Source: Oscillospiraceae bacterium (GTDB lineage Bacteria > Bacillota > Clostridia > UMGS1883 > UMGS1540). From it: 49,039 bases of DNA. The stretch's first letter is position 1, and each line of letters opens with the position of its first letter. Position numbers and translations under genes: made by a program. The notes under the pieces are model-generated. The model saw only the letters and a program-made list of their open reading frames with translations, was not told the DNA's origin and made no database searches. The DNA is taken from positions 1 through 49,039 of the forward strand of contig SVJY01000010.1 in the NCBI GenBank assembly GCA_015068765.1, written 5' to 3'. Below, piece after piece: positions 1 to 9,513 of the stretch.

Positions 1-157
1 TGCGTTTCTCTGCCCATTCCTCTAAATCTTTTCTGTCAAACTCTAACGGGTCAATGTTATATTTCGCATAAACAGGATTACTAGTGATGCGTGCCTGTTT
101 GTCCGCATAGGTTTTAAAATCAGATATTGTAAACCTACAAAGCTTAATATACTTTTT
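1..157 (-). other. possible 5' end of a broken or partial minus-strand gene
   Basis: The minus strand is open from about 157 to the window edge. It reads as protein-like sequence with charged helical content, including NPVYAKYNIDPLEF and DLEEWAEKR. A stop (TGA) lies directly upstream at 158-160. No ATG, GTG or TTG start is in frame. A GTG at 159-161 sits next to an A6 run in another frame, so a one-base indel would restore GTG-AAA-AAA and a normal start. It may be a decayed gene, a sequence error, or not coding. I do not recognise the family, and the rest lies outside the window. Confidence 0.25.
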
Positions 158-169
158 TCACCAAATCTC

Positions 170-198
170 TTTACATTTCTTCTTTTTTTTAGTAAAAT
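170..198 (+). promoter_or_regulatory. sigma-A promoter of the ligA operon
   Basis: TTTACA (170-175), a 17-base spacer and TAAAAT (193-198) match the housekeeping consensus at 5/6 and 5/6. The predicted transcript starts near 205, just before the GAGGTG ribosome binding site (208-213) of ligA. The leader is therefore very short. Confidence 0.6.
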
Positions 199-209
199 AT
201 AAAAAATGA

Positions 210-2189
<1,980 letters not shown>

Positions 2190-2192
2190 CAG

Positions 2193-2912
2193 ATGCAGCG
2201 AGTATTAAGCTACGTTCGCCGTTGTGTGGACGATTACCATATGATTGAAAACGGCGATAGGGTTGCCGTGGGCGTTTCCGGTGGGAAAGACAGTGTAACG
2301 CTGGCACTTGCCCTTCATGCCCTCAGCCGGTTTTATCCGAAGAAATTTACCGTTGTGCCGATTACGCTCAATATGGGCTTCCCCGAAACGGACTATTCTC
2401 CTCTCGTCTCCTATTTTAAAGAGCAAGGCATGGAGCTCATCGTAAAAGACACAAATATTGCTGAAATTTTATTTGACATACGCAAGGAATCAAACCCCTG
2501 CTCCCTTTGTGCAAAGCTTCGGAGAGGTGCCCTTCACGATGCGGCACTGGAAGCAGACTGCCGCAAGGTGGCACTGGGGCATCATAACGACGATGCACTG
2601 GAAACCTTTATTCTTTGTTTGTTTTATGAGGGAAGGCTGCATTCTTTCAGTCCTGTTACCTATCTGGACCGGAAGAACATTCATCTCATACGTCCCATGC
2701 TATATATGCAGGAGGCAGATGTTGTGGGCTTTATTAACCGCAGCGGTGCACCGGTTGTACATAACCCATGCCCTGCAAACGGATATACAAAACGCCAGTA
2801 CGCCAAAGAACTGCTGGCAGACCTAAGCCGCGAAAACCGCGGCCTGAAAGAAAGAATTTTCACTGCGATGACAAACGGACTTGAAAATTATCGAAAGGAT
2901 GAAGAAATATGA
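2193..2912 (+). CDS. ttcA: TtcA-family tRNA 2-thiocytidine synthetase (PP-loop ATPase)
   Basis: Predicted to adenylate and thiolate cytidine 32 of certain tRNAs. The PP-loop SGGKDS is at residues 29-34. The Fe-S cysteines are C103 and C106 in NPCSLCAKLRRG, with a third in NPCPANG (C193), and GHHNDD follows around 129-134. This arrangement fits TtcA better than TilS or ThiI. At 239 residues it is shorter than the E. coli protein (about 311) but normal for Clostridia. It starts 3 bases after ligA, and its stop overlaps the galU start by 4 bases, indicating translational coupling. The exact tRNA target is inferred from the family. Confidence 0.8.
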   Translation: MQRVLSYVRRCVDDYHMIENGDRVAVGVSGGKDSVTLALALHALSRFYPKKFTVVPITLNMGFPETDYSPLVSYFKEQGMELIVKDTNIAEILFDIRKESNPCSLCAKLRRGALHDAALEADCRKVALGHHNDDALETFILCLFYEGRLHSFSPVTYLDRKNIHLIRPMLYMQEADVVGFINRSGAPVVHNPCPANGYTKRQYAKELLADLSRENRGLKERIFTAMTNGLENYRKDEEI

Positions 2913-3781
2913 AAATCACGAAAGCTGTTATCCCCGCCGCAGGTCTTGGCACCCGTTTTCTCCCCGCCACAAAGGCTGTCCCCAAAGAAATGCTGCCGAT
3001 CGTGGACACGCCCACGCTGCAGTATATCATTGAAGAAGCCGCACAAAGTGGTATCGAAGACATTTTGATCATTTCCGGTCGCGGCAAGCGTGCCATTGAG
3101 GATCATTTTGATAAGTCCTATGAGCTTGAAACAGAGCTTGCAAGAGCAGGTAAGACGGACTGGATTCAATCTTTGGAGTCGATTTCCTCCCTTGCCAACA
3201 TTCATTATGTACGGCAAAAGCAGGCGCTGGGGCTTGGACACGCCATTCTTTGTGCCAAATCCTTTGTCGGTAACGAGCCTTTTGCCGTTCTTCTGGGCGA
3301 TGATATTGTACGTGCCCAGAAGCCCTGTCTCCGACAGATGATTGATGTATACGAAAAATACGAGGCCTCCATATTGGGCGTGCAGGAGGTCAGCAGAGAG
3401 GACATTTCTAAGTACGGTATTATTGACGCTATGCCCGTCGAGACAGGCGTTAACCGTGTTCGCGGCATGGTGGAAAAGCCGAAGCCCGAAGAGGCTCCCA
3501 GCAACATCGCCGTGTTAGGTCGCTATATTATTACACCGGAAATCTTTACGCTTTTAGAAAATACCCGCCCCGGTGCCGGCGGTGAAATTCAGCTTACGGA
3601 TGCCCTGTGTGCTCTGGCACAAAAAGAGCCTGTGTATGCATATACCTTTGAAGGCAAACGGTATGATGTAGGCAGTAAAATCGGTTTCCTGCAAGCCACG
3701 GTGGAATACGCACTCAGTCGCAGTGATATCGGTGCACAGTTTGCGGCCTATCTGAAAACCGTAATTGGTGACAAGGCATGA
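2909..3781 (+). CDS. galU: UTP-glucose-1-phosphate uridylyltransferase GalU
   Basis: Makes UDP-glucose from UTP and glucose-1-phosphate for cell-envelope glycans and glycolipids. The nucleotidyltransferase signature GLGTRFLPATKAVPKEMLPI is close to the N-terminus. It is followed by QALGLGHAILCA, the metal-binding LLGDD, the catalytic-region VEKPKPEE, and GKRYDVGSKIGFLQA near the end. The 290 residues match the family size. It overlaps ttcA upstream and ispE downstream by 4 bases each (ATGA junctions), so the four genes ligA to ispE are probably one transcript. Confidence 0.95.
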   Translation: MKITKAVIPAAGLGTRFLPATKAVPKEMLPIVDTPTLQYIIEEAAQSGIEDILIISGRGKRAIEDHFDKSYELETELARAGKTDWIQSLESISSLANIHYVRQKQALGLGHAILCAKSFVGNEPFAVLLGDDIVRAQKPCLRQMIDVYEKYEASILGVQEVSREDISKYGIIDAMPVETGVNRVRGMVEKPKPEEAPSNIAVLGRYIITPEIFTLLENTRPGAGGEIQLTDALCALAQKEPVYAYTFEGKRYDVGSKIGFLQATVEYALSRSDIGAQFAAYLKTVIGDKA

Positions 3782-4626
3782 TTACAATTCGGGCACATGC
3801 AAAAATCAATCTGTCGCTTGACATAATCGGAAAACGGCAGGACGGATACCATGACCTTCGTTCCGTTATGCAATCCGTGCGGCTGTATGACGAAATCACG
3901 CTTCATCCCCAAAAGGAAATTTCCGTCCGGTGCGACCTTCGTTTTCTGCCCTGTGACAACCATAATATTGCATGGAAGGCCGCCCGTCTTTTCATGGACG
4001 AGATAGGCACAAAAGACGGCATCGGTATCCAAATCAAAAAGCATATTCCCGTAGGCGGGGGTTTAGGCGGCGGCAGTGCAGATGCCGCCAGTGTACTCAT
4101 GGGTCTCAACCGTCTTTACGGTTTCCCCATCCCCTTCAGCCGTCTTCTGGAACTGGGACTAGCCTGCGGTGCAGATGTGCCGTTTTGTATGACAGGCGGT
4201 ACATGCCTTGCTGAGGGCTTGGGAGAAATACTTTCTCCCCTGTCGCCACTACCCCACTGTCACATTCTCCTTCTGAGACCACGGTTTCCACTGAGCACAA
4301 AGAAAATTTTCAGCTTAGTAAATGTAAAACAAATCAAGCACCATCCGGATACAAAAGGGCTTATCAATGCACTGCAGAACCGGGATACGGAGGGTGTGCT
4401 TGTTCGCCTCTTTAACTGTCTTGAAGATTTCGTGTCGCGTCCGGAAATCAAAGAATATAAAAAGCTTCTTTTGGACGAAGGTGCAAAAGCGGCACTTATG
4501 ACAGGAAGCGGCTCGGTTGTATACGGTATTTTTACGTCTATGGATAAAGCAAATGCCGCAAAGGAACGTTTTACGGCAATGGGGCTTCGTCCCTGTTTAA
4601 CGGCACCCGTTTCCACCATTTTTTAA
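3778..4626 (+). CDS. ispE: 4-diphosphocytidyl-2-C-methyl-D-erythritol kinase IspE
   Basis: GHMP kinase that phosphorylates CDP-methylerythritol in the MEP route to isoprenoids. It has AHAKINLSLDIIGKRQDGYH at the N-terminus, the glycine-rich ATP loop GLGGGSADAA (about residues 95-104), ACGADVPF, and the late GHMP motif MTGSGSVVYGIF. The 282 residues match the family. The preceding and following steps of the pathway, IspD and IspF, are encoded elsewhere in this window (32.8-34.0 kb, minus strand). It is the last gene of the ligA run before the separate spoIIR promoter. Confidence 0.96.
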   Translation: MITIRAHAKINLSLDIIGKRQDGYHDLRSVMQSVRLYDEITLHPQKEISVRCDLRFLPCDNHNIAWKAARLFMDEIGTKDGIGIQIKKHIPVGGGLGGGSADAASVLMGLNRLYGFPIPFSRLLELGLACGADVPFCMTGGTCLAEGLGEILSPLSPLPHCHILLLRPRFPLSTKKIFSLVNVKQIKHHPDTKGLINALQNRDTEGVLVRLFNCLEDFVSRPEIKEYKKLLLDEGAKAALMTGSGSVVYGIFTSMDKANAAKERFTAMGLRPCLTAPVSTIF

Positions 4627-4641
4627 TTTTTTGCTTGTATT

Positions 4642-4671
4642 GTATATTACGCCTCACTTATGGTAATACTC
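4642..4671 (+). promoter_or_regulatory. sigma-F (forespore) promoter of spoIIR
   Basis: GTATA (4642-4646), 15 bases, then GGTAATACTC (4662-4671). The Bacillus sigma-F consensus is GYATA-N15-GGnnAnAnTR, and only the last base departs from it. SpoIIR is a known sigma-F target in B. subtilis. Transcription would begin near 4677, right at the GAGGTG binding site for the ATG at 4690. This rules out the upstream in-frame ATG at 4660. Confidence 0.75.
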
Positions 4672-4689
4672 TGCATTGAGGTGAATTAC

Positions 4690-5316
4690 ATGAAAAAAAG
4701 CATAATCGCACTATGTATGGGTCTCCTTATAACAATCGGGTTTACCGTTTATTCAGACGCAGAGCAAGGCAGGATTGCTGAAAACGTACTGCGTCTCCAT
4801 GTTCTCGCTAACAGCGACACGCCGGAGGACCAGACTTTAAAACTTTTTGTACGTGACCGACTTCTGACAGAAAGCCGTTCTCTTTTTATAAATTGCGAAT
4901 CACCTTCCCAGTCCCGTGCGGTTTTTCTGCAGGAACGGGCGGCACTGGAAAAAGCTGCCGCAGATGAAATCCAAAAGCAAGGATTTTCCTATCCCGTTAC
5001 GCTGTCACTGGAAAAAACTTATTTCCCTACCCGGTATTATGACGGTGTTGCCTTCCCTGCCGGTGAGTATGATGCAGTACGGGTAGAAATCGGTAAAGCT
5101 GAAGGGCAAAACTGGTGGTGTGTCATGTTTCCGCCGCTGTGCTTTGTAGATGGCAGTGTTTCTACGGACAGTGCCACGCAGATTACCGACGCCATAGGCA
5201 GTGATGCCGCACTTCTCACCCCGGATTCCACAGGGGATGTGCAGATTCGTTTTAAGGTGGTTGATTTTTTTCAAAGTGCCAAGCACGTGATTAAAGGTGC
5301 TTTCCGTCGTACCTGA
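4690..5316 (+). CDS. spoIIR: stage II sporulation protein R (SpoIIR)
   Basis: Secreted signalling protein made in the forespore. In Bacillus it triggers SpoIIGA to process pro-sigma-E in the mother cell. The start at 4690 has GAGGTG 6 bases upstream and lies after the sigma-F promoter. It gives 208 residues with an N-terminal hydrophobic signal segment (IIALCMGLLITIGFTVY). The family signature LRLHVLANSDTPEDQTLKL follows, then the typical KAAADEIQKQGF and PAGEYDAVRVEIG blocks and NWWCVMFPPLCF. The gene lies at the end of the ligA run but has its own promoter, and a hairpin terminator follows. Confidence 0.93.
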   Translation: MKKSIIALCMGLLITIGFTVYSDAEQGRIAENVLRLHVLANSDTPEDQTLKLFVRDRLLTESRSLFINCESPSQSRAVFLQERAALEKAAADEIQKQGFSYPVTLSLEKTYFPTRYYDGVAFPAGEYDAVRVEIGKAEGQNWWCVMFPPLCFVDGSVSTDSATQITDAIGSDAALLTPDSTGDVQIRFKVVDFFQSAKHVIKGAFRRT

Positions 5317-5323
5317 TATAACC

Positions 5324-5389
5324 AAAAACCTCCATGATTTTTTAGTAATGCGGTCGCCAAACCTTTACTATTTTATCCGGGAGGTTTTT
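5324..5389. terminator. hairpin terminator between spoIIR and the QueG-like gene
   Basis: AAAAACCTCC (5324-5333) pairs with GGAGGTTTTT (5380-5389). A second stem, TAGTAA (5343-5348) with TTACTA (5365-5370), lies inside it. The end is T-rich on the plus strand and the start is A-rich, so it can serve both convergent genes. Confidence 0.65.
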
Positions 5390-5409
5390 CTTATGCTAAA
5401 TGGCTCCAT

Positions 5410-6072
5410 TCATGATTCGGGCTTTGACTTTCCCCTGGGGCATATCTGCATACAAACGCCACACACCGCACCCCGCCCGATATGCCGGAACTTCTCCTTC
5501 ATATACGCACTACAGGCACGGGCATCGAGGATATCGTCTCTCGTCATTCCCTCACAGTAATTTACATTTCGGATTGCCATAGCACCGCAGGCACGGGAAC
5601 ACAGATCACAGGCGCCGCATTCCGATTTTTGCGGAAAGCACGCCGTCTTTATAGGTGCATCGGTAAACACGGTGCCAAGCCGAACACGGGGGCCAAACTG
5701 TCCGGACAAAAACAGTCCGCTTTTTCCGATAAAGCCAAGCCCTGCACGAACTGCCGCCGTTTTATGTGAGAATATCCCTGCAAGACCTGTGGTGGACTGG
5801 CTTGCCGGCACGGCAGCAGCACGGTACCCCCTCTCCTGCAAGAAAAGCACAAGCCGGAGTGAAACAGAATCAATATAGGCATTCATGGTTCTGTAATGAT
5901 GGAAATAGGTATGGGTGGGTGCATCGCCGATCTGATCCACCACCGCGTCGGAAAGCCGAAAAACAAGTGAAACGGCATTTTCTAAATTTTCAAAAGGTGA
6001 ATCCGGACAAGCGGCAAAACCCACTTCCGACACCATATGCTGTGACAAAAATTCCTTTATCTGTGCATTCAT
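5410..6072 (-). CDS. short QueG-like double [4Fe-4S] cluster protein
   Basis: It resembles the iron-sulfur half of epoxyqueuosine reductase QueG. GLGFIGKSGLFL (about 111-122) corresponds to a QueG hallmark. Two ferredoxin-like clusters follow, with C152, C155, C158, C162 and C187, C204, C207, C211 plus C173. At 220 residues it is far shorter than QueG (about 380) and lacks the C-terminal HEAT-like part. Such short forms are common in Clostridia, so it is probably not a broken gene. The true substrate is unknown, and queuosine synthesis is only one possibility. No other queuosine gene is in the window. Confidence 0.75.
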   Translation of the reverse strand: MNAQIKEFLSQHMVSEVGFAACPDSPFENLENAVSLVFRLSDAVVDQIGDAPTHTYFHHYRTMNAYIDSVSLRLVLFLQERGYRAAAVPASQSTTGLAGIFSHKTAAVRAGLGFIGKSGLFLSGQFGPRVRLGTVFTDAPIKTACFPQKSECGACDLCSRACGAMAIRNVNYCEGMTRDDILDARACSAYMKEKFRHIGRGAVCGVCMQICPRGKSKPES

Positions 6073-6159
6073 TTTTCTTTGCTCCTTATAAAAAGCTACC
6101 GGACGGTAACAGGCACGGATTTAACCTGCGAATATATATTTCCGCTTCTTCCGTTTTTT

Positions 6160-6188
6160 ATTATACAATGTTTCTCTGTATATTACAA
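6160..6188 (-). promoter_or_regulatory. sigma-A promoter of the QueG-like gene
   Basis: On the minus strand TTGTAA (6183-6188), 17 bases, TATAAT (6160-6165). The leader of about 80 bases contains a small TACC/GGTA hairpin before GGAGC and the ATG at 6072. I looked for a preQ1 riboswitch in the leader and did not recognise one. Confidence 0.6.
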
Positions 6189-6209
6189 GTATAAATATAT
6201 ACCGCTTAT

Positions 6210-6248
6210 AAAAAAACAGGGCCGCCCACAAGGACAGTCCTGCTTTTT
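6210..6248 (-). terminator. terminator of the creatininase/aminotransferase operon
   Basis: Read on the minus strand: AAAAAGCAGG, a mismatch, CTGTCC, loop TTGT, GGGCGG, a mismatch, then CCTGTTTTTT. It is a long stem (with G-U pairs) ending in a U-tract, 8 bases after the aminotransferase stop. Confidence 0.7.
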
Positions 6249-6256
6249 GATTTTTC

Positions 6257-7567
6257 TTATTTGCCGGCCTGCATTTCAGCAACACATTCCAGTACCGTAT
6301 CCGCCATATAGGTCAGTTGTTCCTCAGAAAGACCGTACAGCGGCAAGTGGGTAAAGCGATTGTTGAACACCTCTTCACACACCGGGCAGGTTTTGGCAAC
6401 CTCATCCGGATCAATTCCCTGCATCGTATTAACGATAGAGAAGCGATACAGCGGTCCAAAATGCGGAATGTTCGTAATGCTCTTTTCTTCCAGTTTCTTT
6501 TTCAGTGTCTGGACATTGCCGCCTGCCTTTTGGGGGTCAATCTGAAGAAGATAAAGATGGAAGGTAGGCTTTGTGCCTTCATTACCAAGATCCTGGGGAA
6601 TAATCGCATCGTTTTCTTTAAACCGATTTGTGAGATACTCTGCAGCTGCCCTTCTCACGGCGATAATCTGTTCATTTCTTGCAAGCTGAAGCGAAAGACC
6701 AAGGCCTTGTATTTCCGTCGTACTGCTGTTACCGGCAACAAAGGGTTTTTCCTTGCCGGGAATGGGCGTAATATTATACAGCCAGTTTTTAATCGGTGCT
6801 GTAAAGTCAAGACCCAGAAAACGAGCACGCTTCATTTCACTTGCAAAGCCGGGAACGGTCGTTGTCAGAATGCCGCCTTCACCAAAGGAAGTAATATTCT
6901 TAACCTCGTGAAAGCTAAAGCCTGCAAAATCGCCGATTGTACCGACCTTGCGTCCTTTATAGAGTGCTCCGAAGGCATGTGCCGCATCCTCCAGCACAAC
7001 GATATTGTGCTTTTTGGCAAGCTCCATGATAGGGTCCATGTCAACGGGATAGCCGCCAATATGAACCGGGACAATCATTTTTGTTTTCGGGGTGATTTTC
7101 CTTGCCACGTCTGCCGGGTCCATATTGATTGTCACCGGGTCTACGTCTGCAAAAACAAGCTTTGCACCTACTGCCAGCGGATAAGCCATTGTGGCTACAA
7201 ATGTAATAGCAGGAACGATTACCTCGTCCCCGGGGCCGATATTGGCATATTTATAGGCAATCTCAAAGCCTGCTGTACAGTTGGCAACAAATGCACTGCC
7301 CTCGATGCCCAAATATGCATCGCAGGCCTGTTCAGCCTCTTCCACCTTAGAACCAAGCGAAAGCTTTCCCGGCGGCGTGGAAATCGCATTCAGCTTTTCA
7401 ATCTGTGCACGTACATTCCGGATAGCGGTTTCGTATTCTTCACCCTCGCCCTGCATTAAGAATTTAACGATTTGCATTAAATCCTCTACGTTGTAGTTTT
7501 CCCCAACTGCCGCCCACGGCACCTTTGCCTCTCCGGTATTGTACCGAAAGTCTGTTGATTTTTTCAT
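6257..7567 (-). CDS. DegT/DnrJ/EryC1/StrS-family PLP aminotransferase
   Basis: Fold-type I PLP enzyme of the sugar aminotransferase/dehydratase family. Visible motifs are ANCTAGFEIAY (cofactor phosphate loop, about 95-105), PAITFVATMAYPLAVGA, the aspartate in LEDAAHAFGA (D194), and the Schiff-base lysine K223 in SFHEVKNITSFGEGG. The 436 residues are longer than the typical 370-400, with an N-terminal lead containing VPWAAVGENYNVEDLMQIVKF. It follows the creatininase-family gene by 18 bases, so the two are one operon. No nucleotide-sugar genes are nearby, so the usual amino-sugar role is not supported by context. The substrate is unknown. Confidence 0.88.
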   Translation of the reverse strand: MKKSTDFRYNTGEAKVPWAAVGENYNVEDLMQIVKFLMQGEGEEYETAIRNVRAQIEKLNAISTPPGKLSLGSKVEEAEQACDAYLGIEGSAFVANCTAGFEIAYKYANIGPGDEVIVPAITFVATMAYPLAVGAKLVFADVDPVTINMDPADVARKITPKTKMIVPVHIGGYPVDMDPIMELAKKHNIVVLEDAAHAFGALYKGRKVGTIGDFAGFSFHEVKNITSFGEGGILTTTVPGFASEMKRARFLGLDFTAPIKNWLYNITPIPGKEKPFVAGNSSTTEIQGLGLSLQLARNEQIIAVRRAAAEYLTNRFKENDAIIPQDLGNEGTKPTFHLYLLQIDPQKAGGNVQTLKKKLEEKSITNIPHFGPLYRFSIVNTMQGIDPDEVAKTCPVCEEVFNNRFTHLPLYGLSEEQLTYMADTVLECVAEMQAGK

Positions 7568-7585
7568 CCCTTATCCCTTCTTTTA

Positions 7586-8368
7586 TTAACTGTTTTTTTC
7601 ATTCAGCATCGTAACATAATTGATGAGACCTTCCACGATTTCGTTTGCGATAACCTCGCCGTATTCTCGCGTCGCCTGTTCCGGGAAGCCCATAACCCCT
7701 ACCCGGATTTCTTCCCTCTGGTGTGTATTCGGCAGGACGAAGAGGTGCTCCACGGCTTTTTCGCTTGTTGCATACCAATCCTGATCGGTCCGCATATTTC
7801 GGGAAATCTCCGGCGTATCCATTACAATTTTGTCCCGGACAAGCTCCGGTGCCCAATACAGCATAAGAGATGTTTCTGTTTTCCCTGCATGGAAATCAGC
7901 CTCCCCGTTTTCATCCTTTTTAAACCAATGGGAAGGAGATAAATCCCACGGACAAATCAAGGAAACCGTAATATCCTTTCTGTCCAACGAACGCATAAAC
8001 ATTTGCAGACTGTCACGGAGCGCGTTTATGTTTTCTATGCCGGCGTGCCCCATAAATAAAACGATGTTTCTAAAACCCAACCGGACAAATTCTTTGCATA
8101 TATCCGTTACATACAGCCCAAAAATGTTGGGGGTGACGTTAATTGTACCTCGGAGCGTACCGCCGGAAAAGCAATAGTTTACCGTTGGTGCAATTAAAGC
8201 TTCCAATCTGTCTCCGGCAAGCTCAATCGGTTTTTCCGCATTACAGATATCCGTACAAAGTGGAAGATGAAATCCATGCTGTTCCACAACTCCCACAGGA
8301 ATAATGACCGTCTTGGTCTTAAGATTATTCATGTCCTCTACGGTCATGTTCTTCATAATACAAGCCAT
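7586..8368 (-). CDS. creatininase-family amidohydrolase
   Basis: Metal-dependent hydrolase of the creatinine amidohydrolase family, whose members open cyclic or linear amides. The metal ligands are visible: Glu29 and His31 in PVGVVEQHGFHLPLCTD with Asp40, then FMGHAG, and His/Glu in DFHAGKTETSLMLYW. The 260 residues fit the family. GGGAGA lies before the ATG at 8368. It is the first gene of a two-gene operon with the PLP aminotransferase and is divergent from a LacI-family regulator 134 bases away, which probably controls it. Creatinine itself is an unlikely substrate without neighbouring creatinase or transport genes; an unknown amide is inferred. Confidence 0.85.
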   Translation of the reverse strand: MACIMKNMTVEDMNNLKTKTVIIPVGVVEQHGFHLPLCTDICNAEKPIELAGDRLEALIAPTVNYCFSGGTLRGTINVTPNIFGLYVTDICKEFVRLGFRNIVLFMGHAGIENINALRDSLQMFMRSLDRKDITVSLICPWDLSPSHWFKKDENGEADFHAGKTETSLMLYWAPELVRDKIVMDTPEISRNMRTDQDWYATSEKAVEHLFVLPNTHQREEIRVGVMGFPEQATREYGEVIANEIVEGLINYVTMLNEKNS

Positions 8369-8468
8369 ATTTTTCTCCCCTTTTTTTTTTATTGTAACGA
8401 ATATAAAGAAGTATTACCATGTACAAACTGCATAAATTTAAAAAAATTTTTTGGTGAACTTGGATATA

Positions 8469-8496
8469 TTAATACGCTGGCTTTATTTGATATACT
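8469..8496 (+). promoter_or_regulatory. extended -10 promoter giving a leaderless lacI-type mRNA
   Basis: TTAATA (8469-8474), 16 bases, then TGA-TATACT (8488-8496), an extended -10. Seven bases after the -10 is the A of the ATG at 8503. There is no Shine-Dalgarno sequence between. ATAC-taaac-GTAT (8492-8504) is a weak inverted repeat over the start. Confidence 0.5.
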
Positions 8497-8502
8497 AAAC
8501 GT

Positions 8503-9465
8503 ATGAATACAAATGAACTTGCCAGAAAATGTAACATTAGTGTATCGGCTGCTTATAAAGCACTGTACCACAAACGGGGCGTGGACGCAAAGACCCGAGA
8601 GAAGGTTTTTGCCGCCGCCGATACTGTTCCTGTCGCTACGGCAGGCGGAAAACCGTCTGTCGGTGTTGTGCTGCCCGCAAGGCCCGGCTATTATTGGGAT
8701 GCTGTATACCGTGGCATCAAAAGCGAAATCCCCTCTTCCGCGGAAGCGCATTTTGCCTTTTTCTCTTCTCTCGGCTCTGGCAGCGAAGGTCTACACGCCA
8801 TTGACTTTGTACAGAATCTGGATTTATGTATTGTTGCTCCTGCCTCTGCACCTGTCGTACAGGCAAGGGTTGCGGCACTCGCTATGAAAAAACCGCTTGT
8901 ATATGTAAACGAGGGGCTTCCCACGCCGCATGTGGCTACTGTTTGCGGGAACCACTATAACGACGGATACAGGCTGGGTGTGGCGTACAATTCGGTTTTC
9001 CCGGATAAAAAACGGATTCTGGCACTCCATGTACATAACGGTCTTGGTGCCCAAATGCGAACAAACGGGTTTATAGATGCCATCAGCGAGGGTGGTGCTT
9101 CCATTATCGGGAATATTTCTTTAGAAGATATTTCCGCACCGCTGGCATCCGTGATTGCCCGAAAAATCAAAGCGGATTATATGGAAGAATTTGACTGTCT
9201 ATACTGTGCCACCGGCGTGACCAACTATGTGTGCCTTGCCCTGCAAAAGCTAAAGCTTTTAAATGAGGTCATCTGTATCGGGTATGAAAATCCCCTGGGC
9301 AACGCCGCCTATATTGAAAACAGACTTATTCGTCTTCTTTCGGTGAGCAATCCCTTTGAAATGGGACGCACGGCCGCACGGGTTGCCGTGTCCTTCCTTT
9401 TGCATGGCAAAGAACCTAAAGAAAAAACCATTTATATTCCTTCCACAATTTTTGAAAACAAGTAA
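8503..9465 (+). CDS. LacI-family transcriptional regulator
   Basis: N-terminal LacI helix-turn-helix (MNTNELARKCNISVSAAYKALY, then RGVDAKTREKVFAAAD), followed by a periplasmic-binding-protein-like effector domain from about residue 50. The total of 320 residues is normal. The effector half has VGVVLPARPGYYWDAVYRGI and a C-terminal IGYENPLG-type segment. It is divergent from the creatininase/aminotransferase operon, so local control of that operon is inferred. The start has no ribosome binding site and is placed at the predicted transcription start. An internal start would delete the DNA-binding helix, so this ATG is favoured. Confidence 0.88.
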   Translation: MNTNELARKCNISVSAAYKALYHKRGVDAKTREKVFAAADTVPVATAGGKPSVGVVLPARPGYYWDAVYRGIKSEIPSSAEAHFAFFSSLGSGSEGLHAIDFVQNLDLCIVAPASAPVVQARVAALAMKKPLVYVNEGLPTPHVATVCGNHYNDGYRLGVAYNSVFPDKKRILALHVHNGLGAQMRTNGFIDAISEGGASIIGNISLEDISAPLASVIARKIKADYMEEFDCLYCATGVTNYVCLALQKLKLLNEVICIGYENPLGNAAYIENRLIRLLSVSNPFEMGRTAARVAVSFLLHGKEPKEKTIYIPSTIFENK

Positions 9466-9492
9466 CGCTTTTGCCGCCTACCGCATAGGATA
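9465..9492 (+). promoter_or_regulatory. candidate mother-cell (sigma-K/sigma-E type) promoter before spoVM
   Basis: AC (9465-9466), 17 bases, CATAGGATA (9484-9492) fits the sigma-K form AC-N16/17-CATAnnnTA. The -10 is also shared with sigma-E, but no good sigma-E -35 is visible. It lies upstream of the small membrane protein and spoVM. The motif is short, so chance is possible. Confidence 0.4.
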
Positions 9493-9513
9493 AAGTAAAC
9501 GGAGGTGTACATA

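Noticed and set aside
4660-4689. Upstream start for spoIIR at 4660
   Set aside because: This ATG is inside the sigma-F promoter and would not be on the mRNA. The start at 4690 has a good binding site.
6073-6152. Possible preQ1 riboswitch in the leader of the QueG-like gene
   Set aside because: Only a small TACC/GGTA hairpin is present. The conserved riboswitch bases are not visible.
6317-7459. A 380-codon open frame on the plus strand opposite the aminotransferase
   Set aside because: It is the antisense shadow of a convincing PLP enzyme, and its translation is Cys/His-rich with no recognisable domain. No promoter or ribosome binding site supports it.
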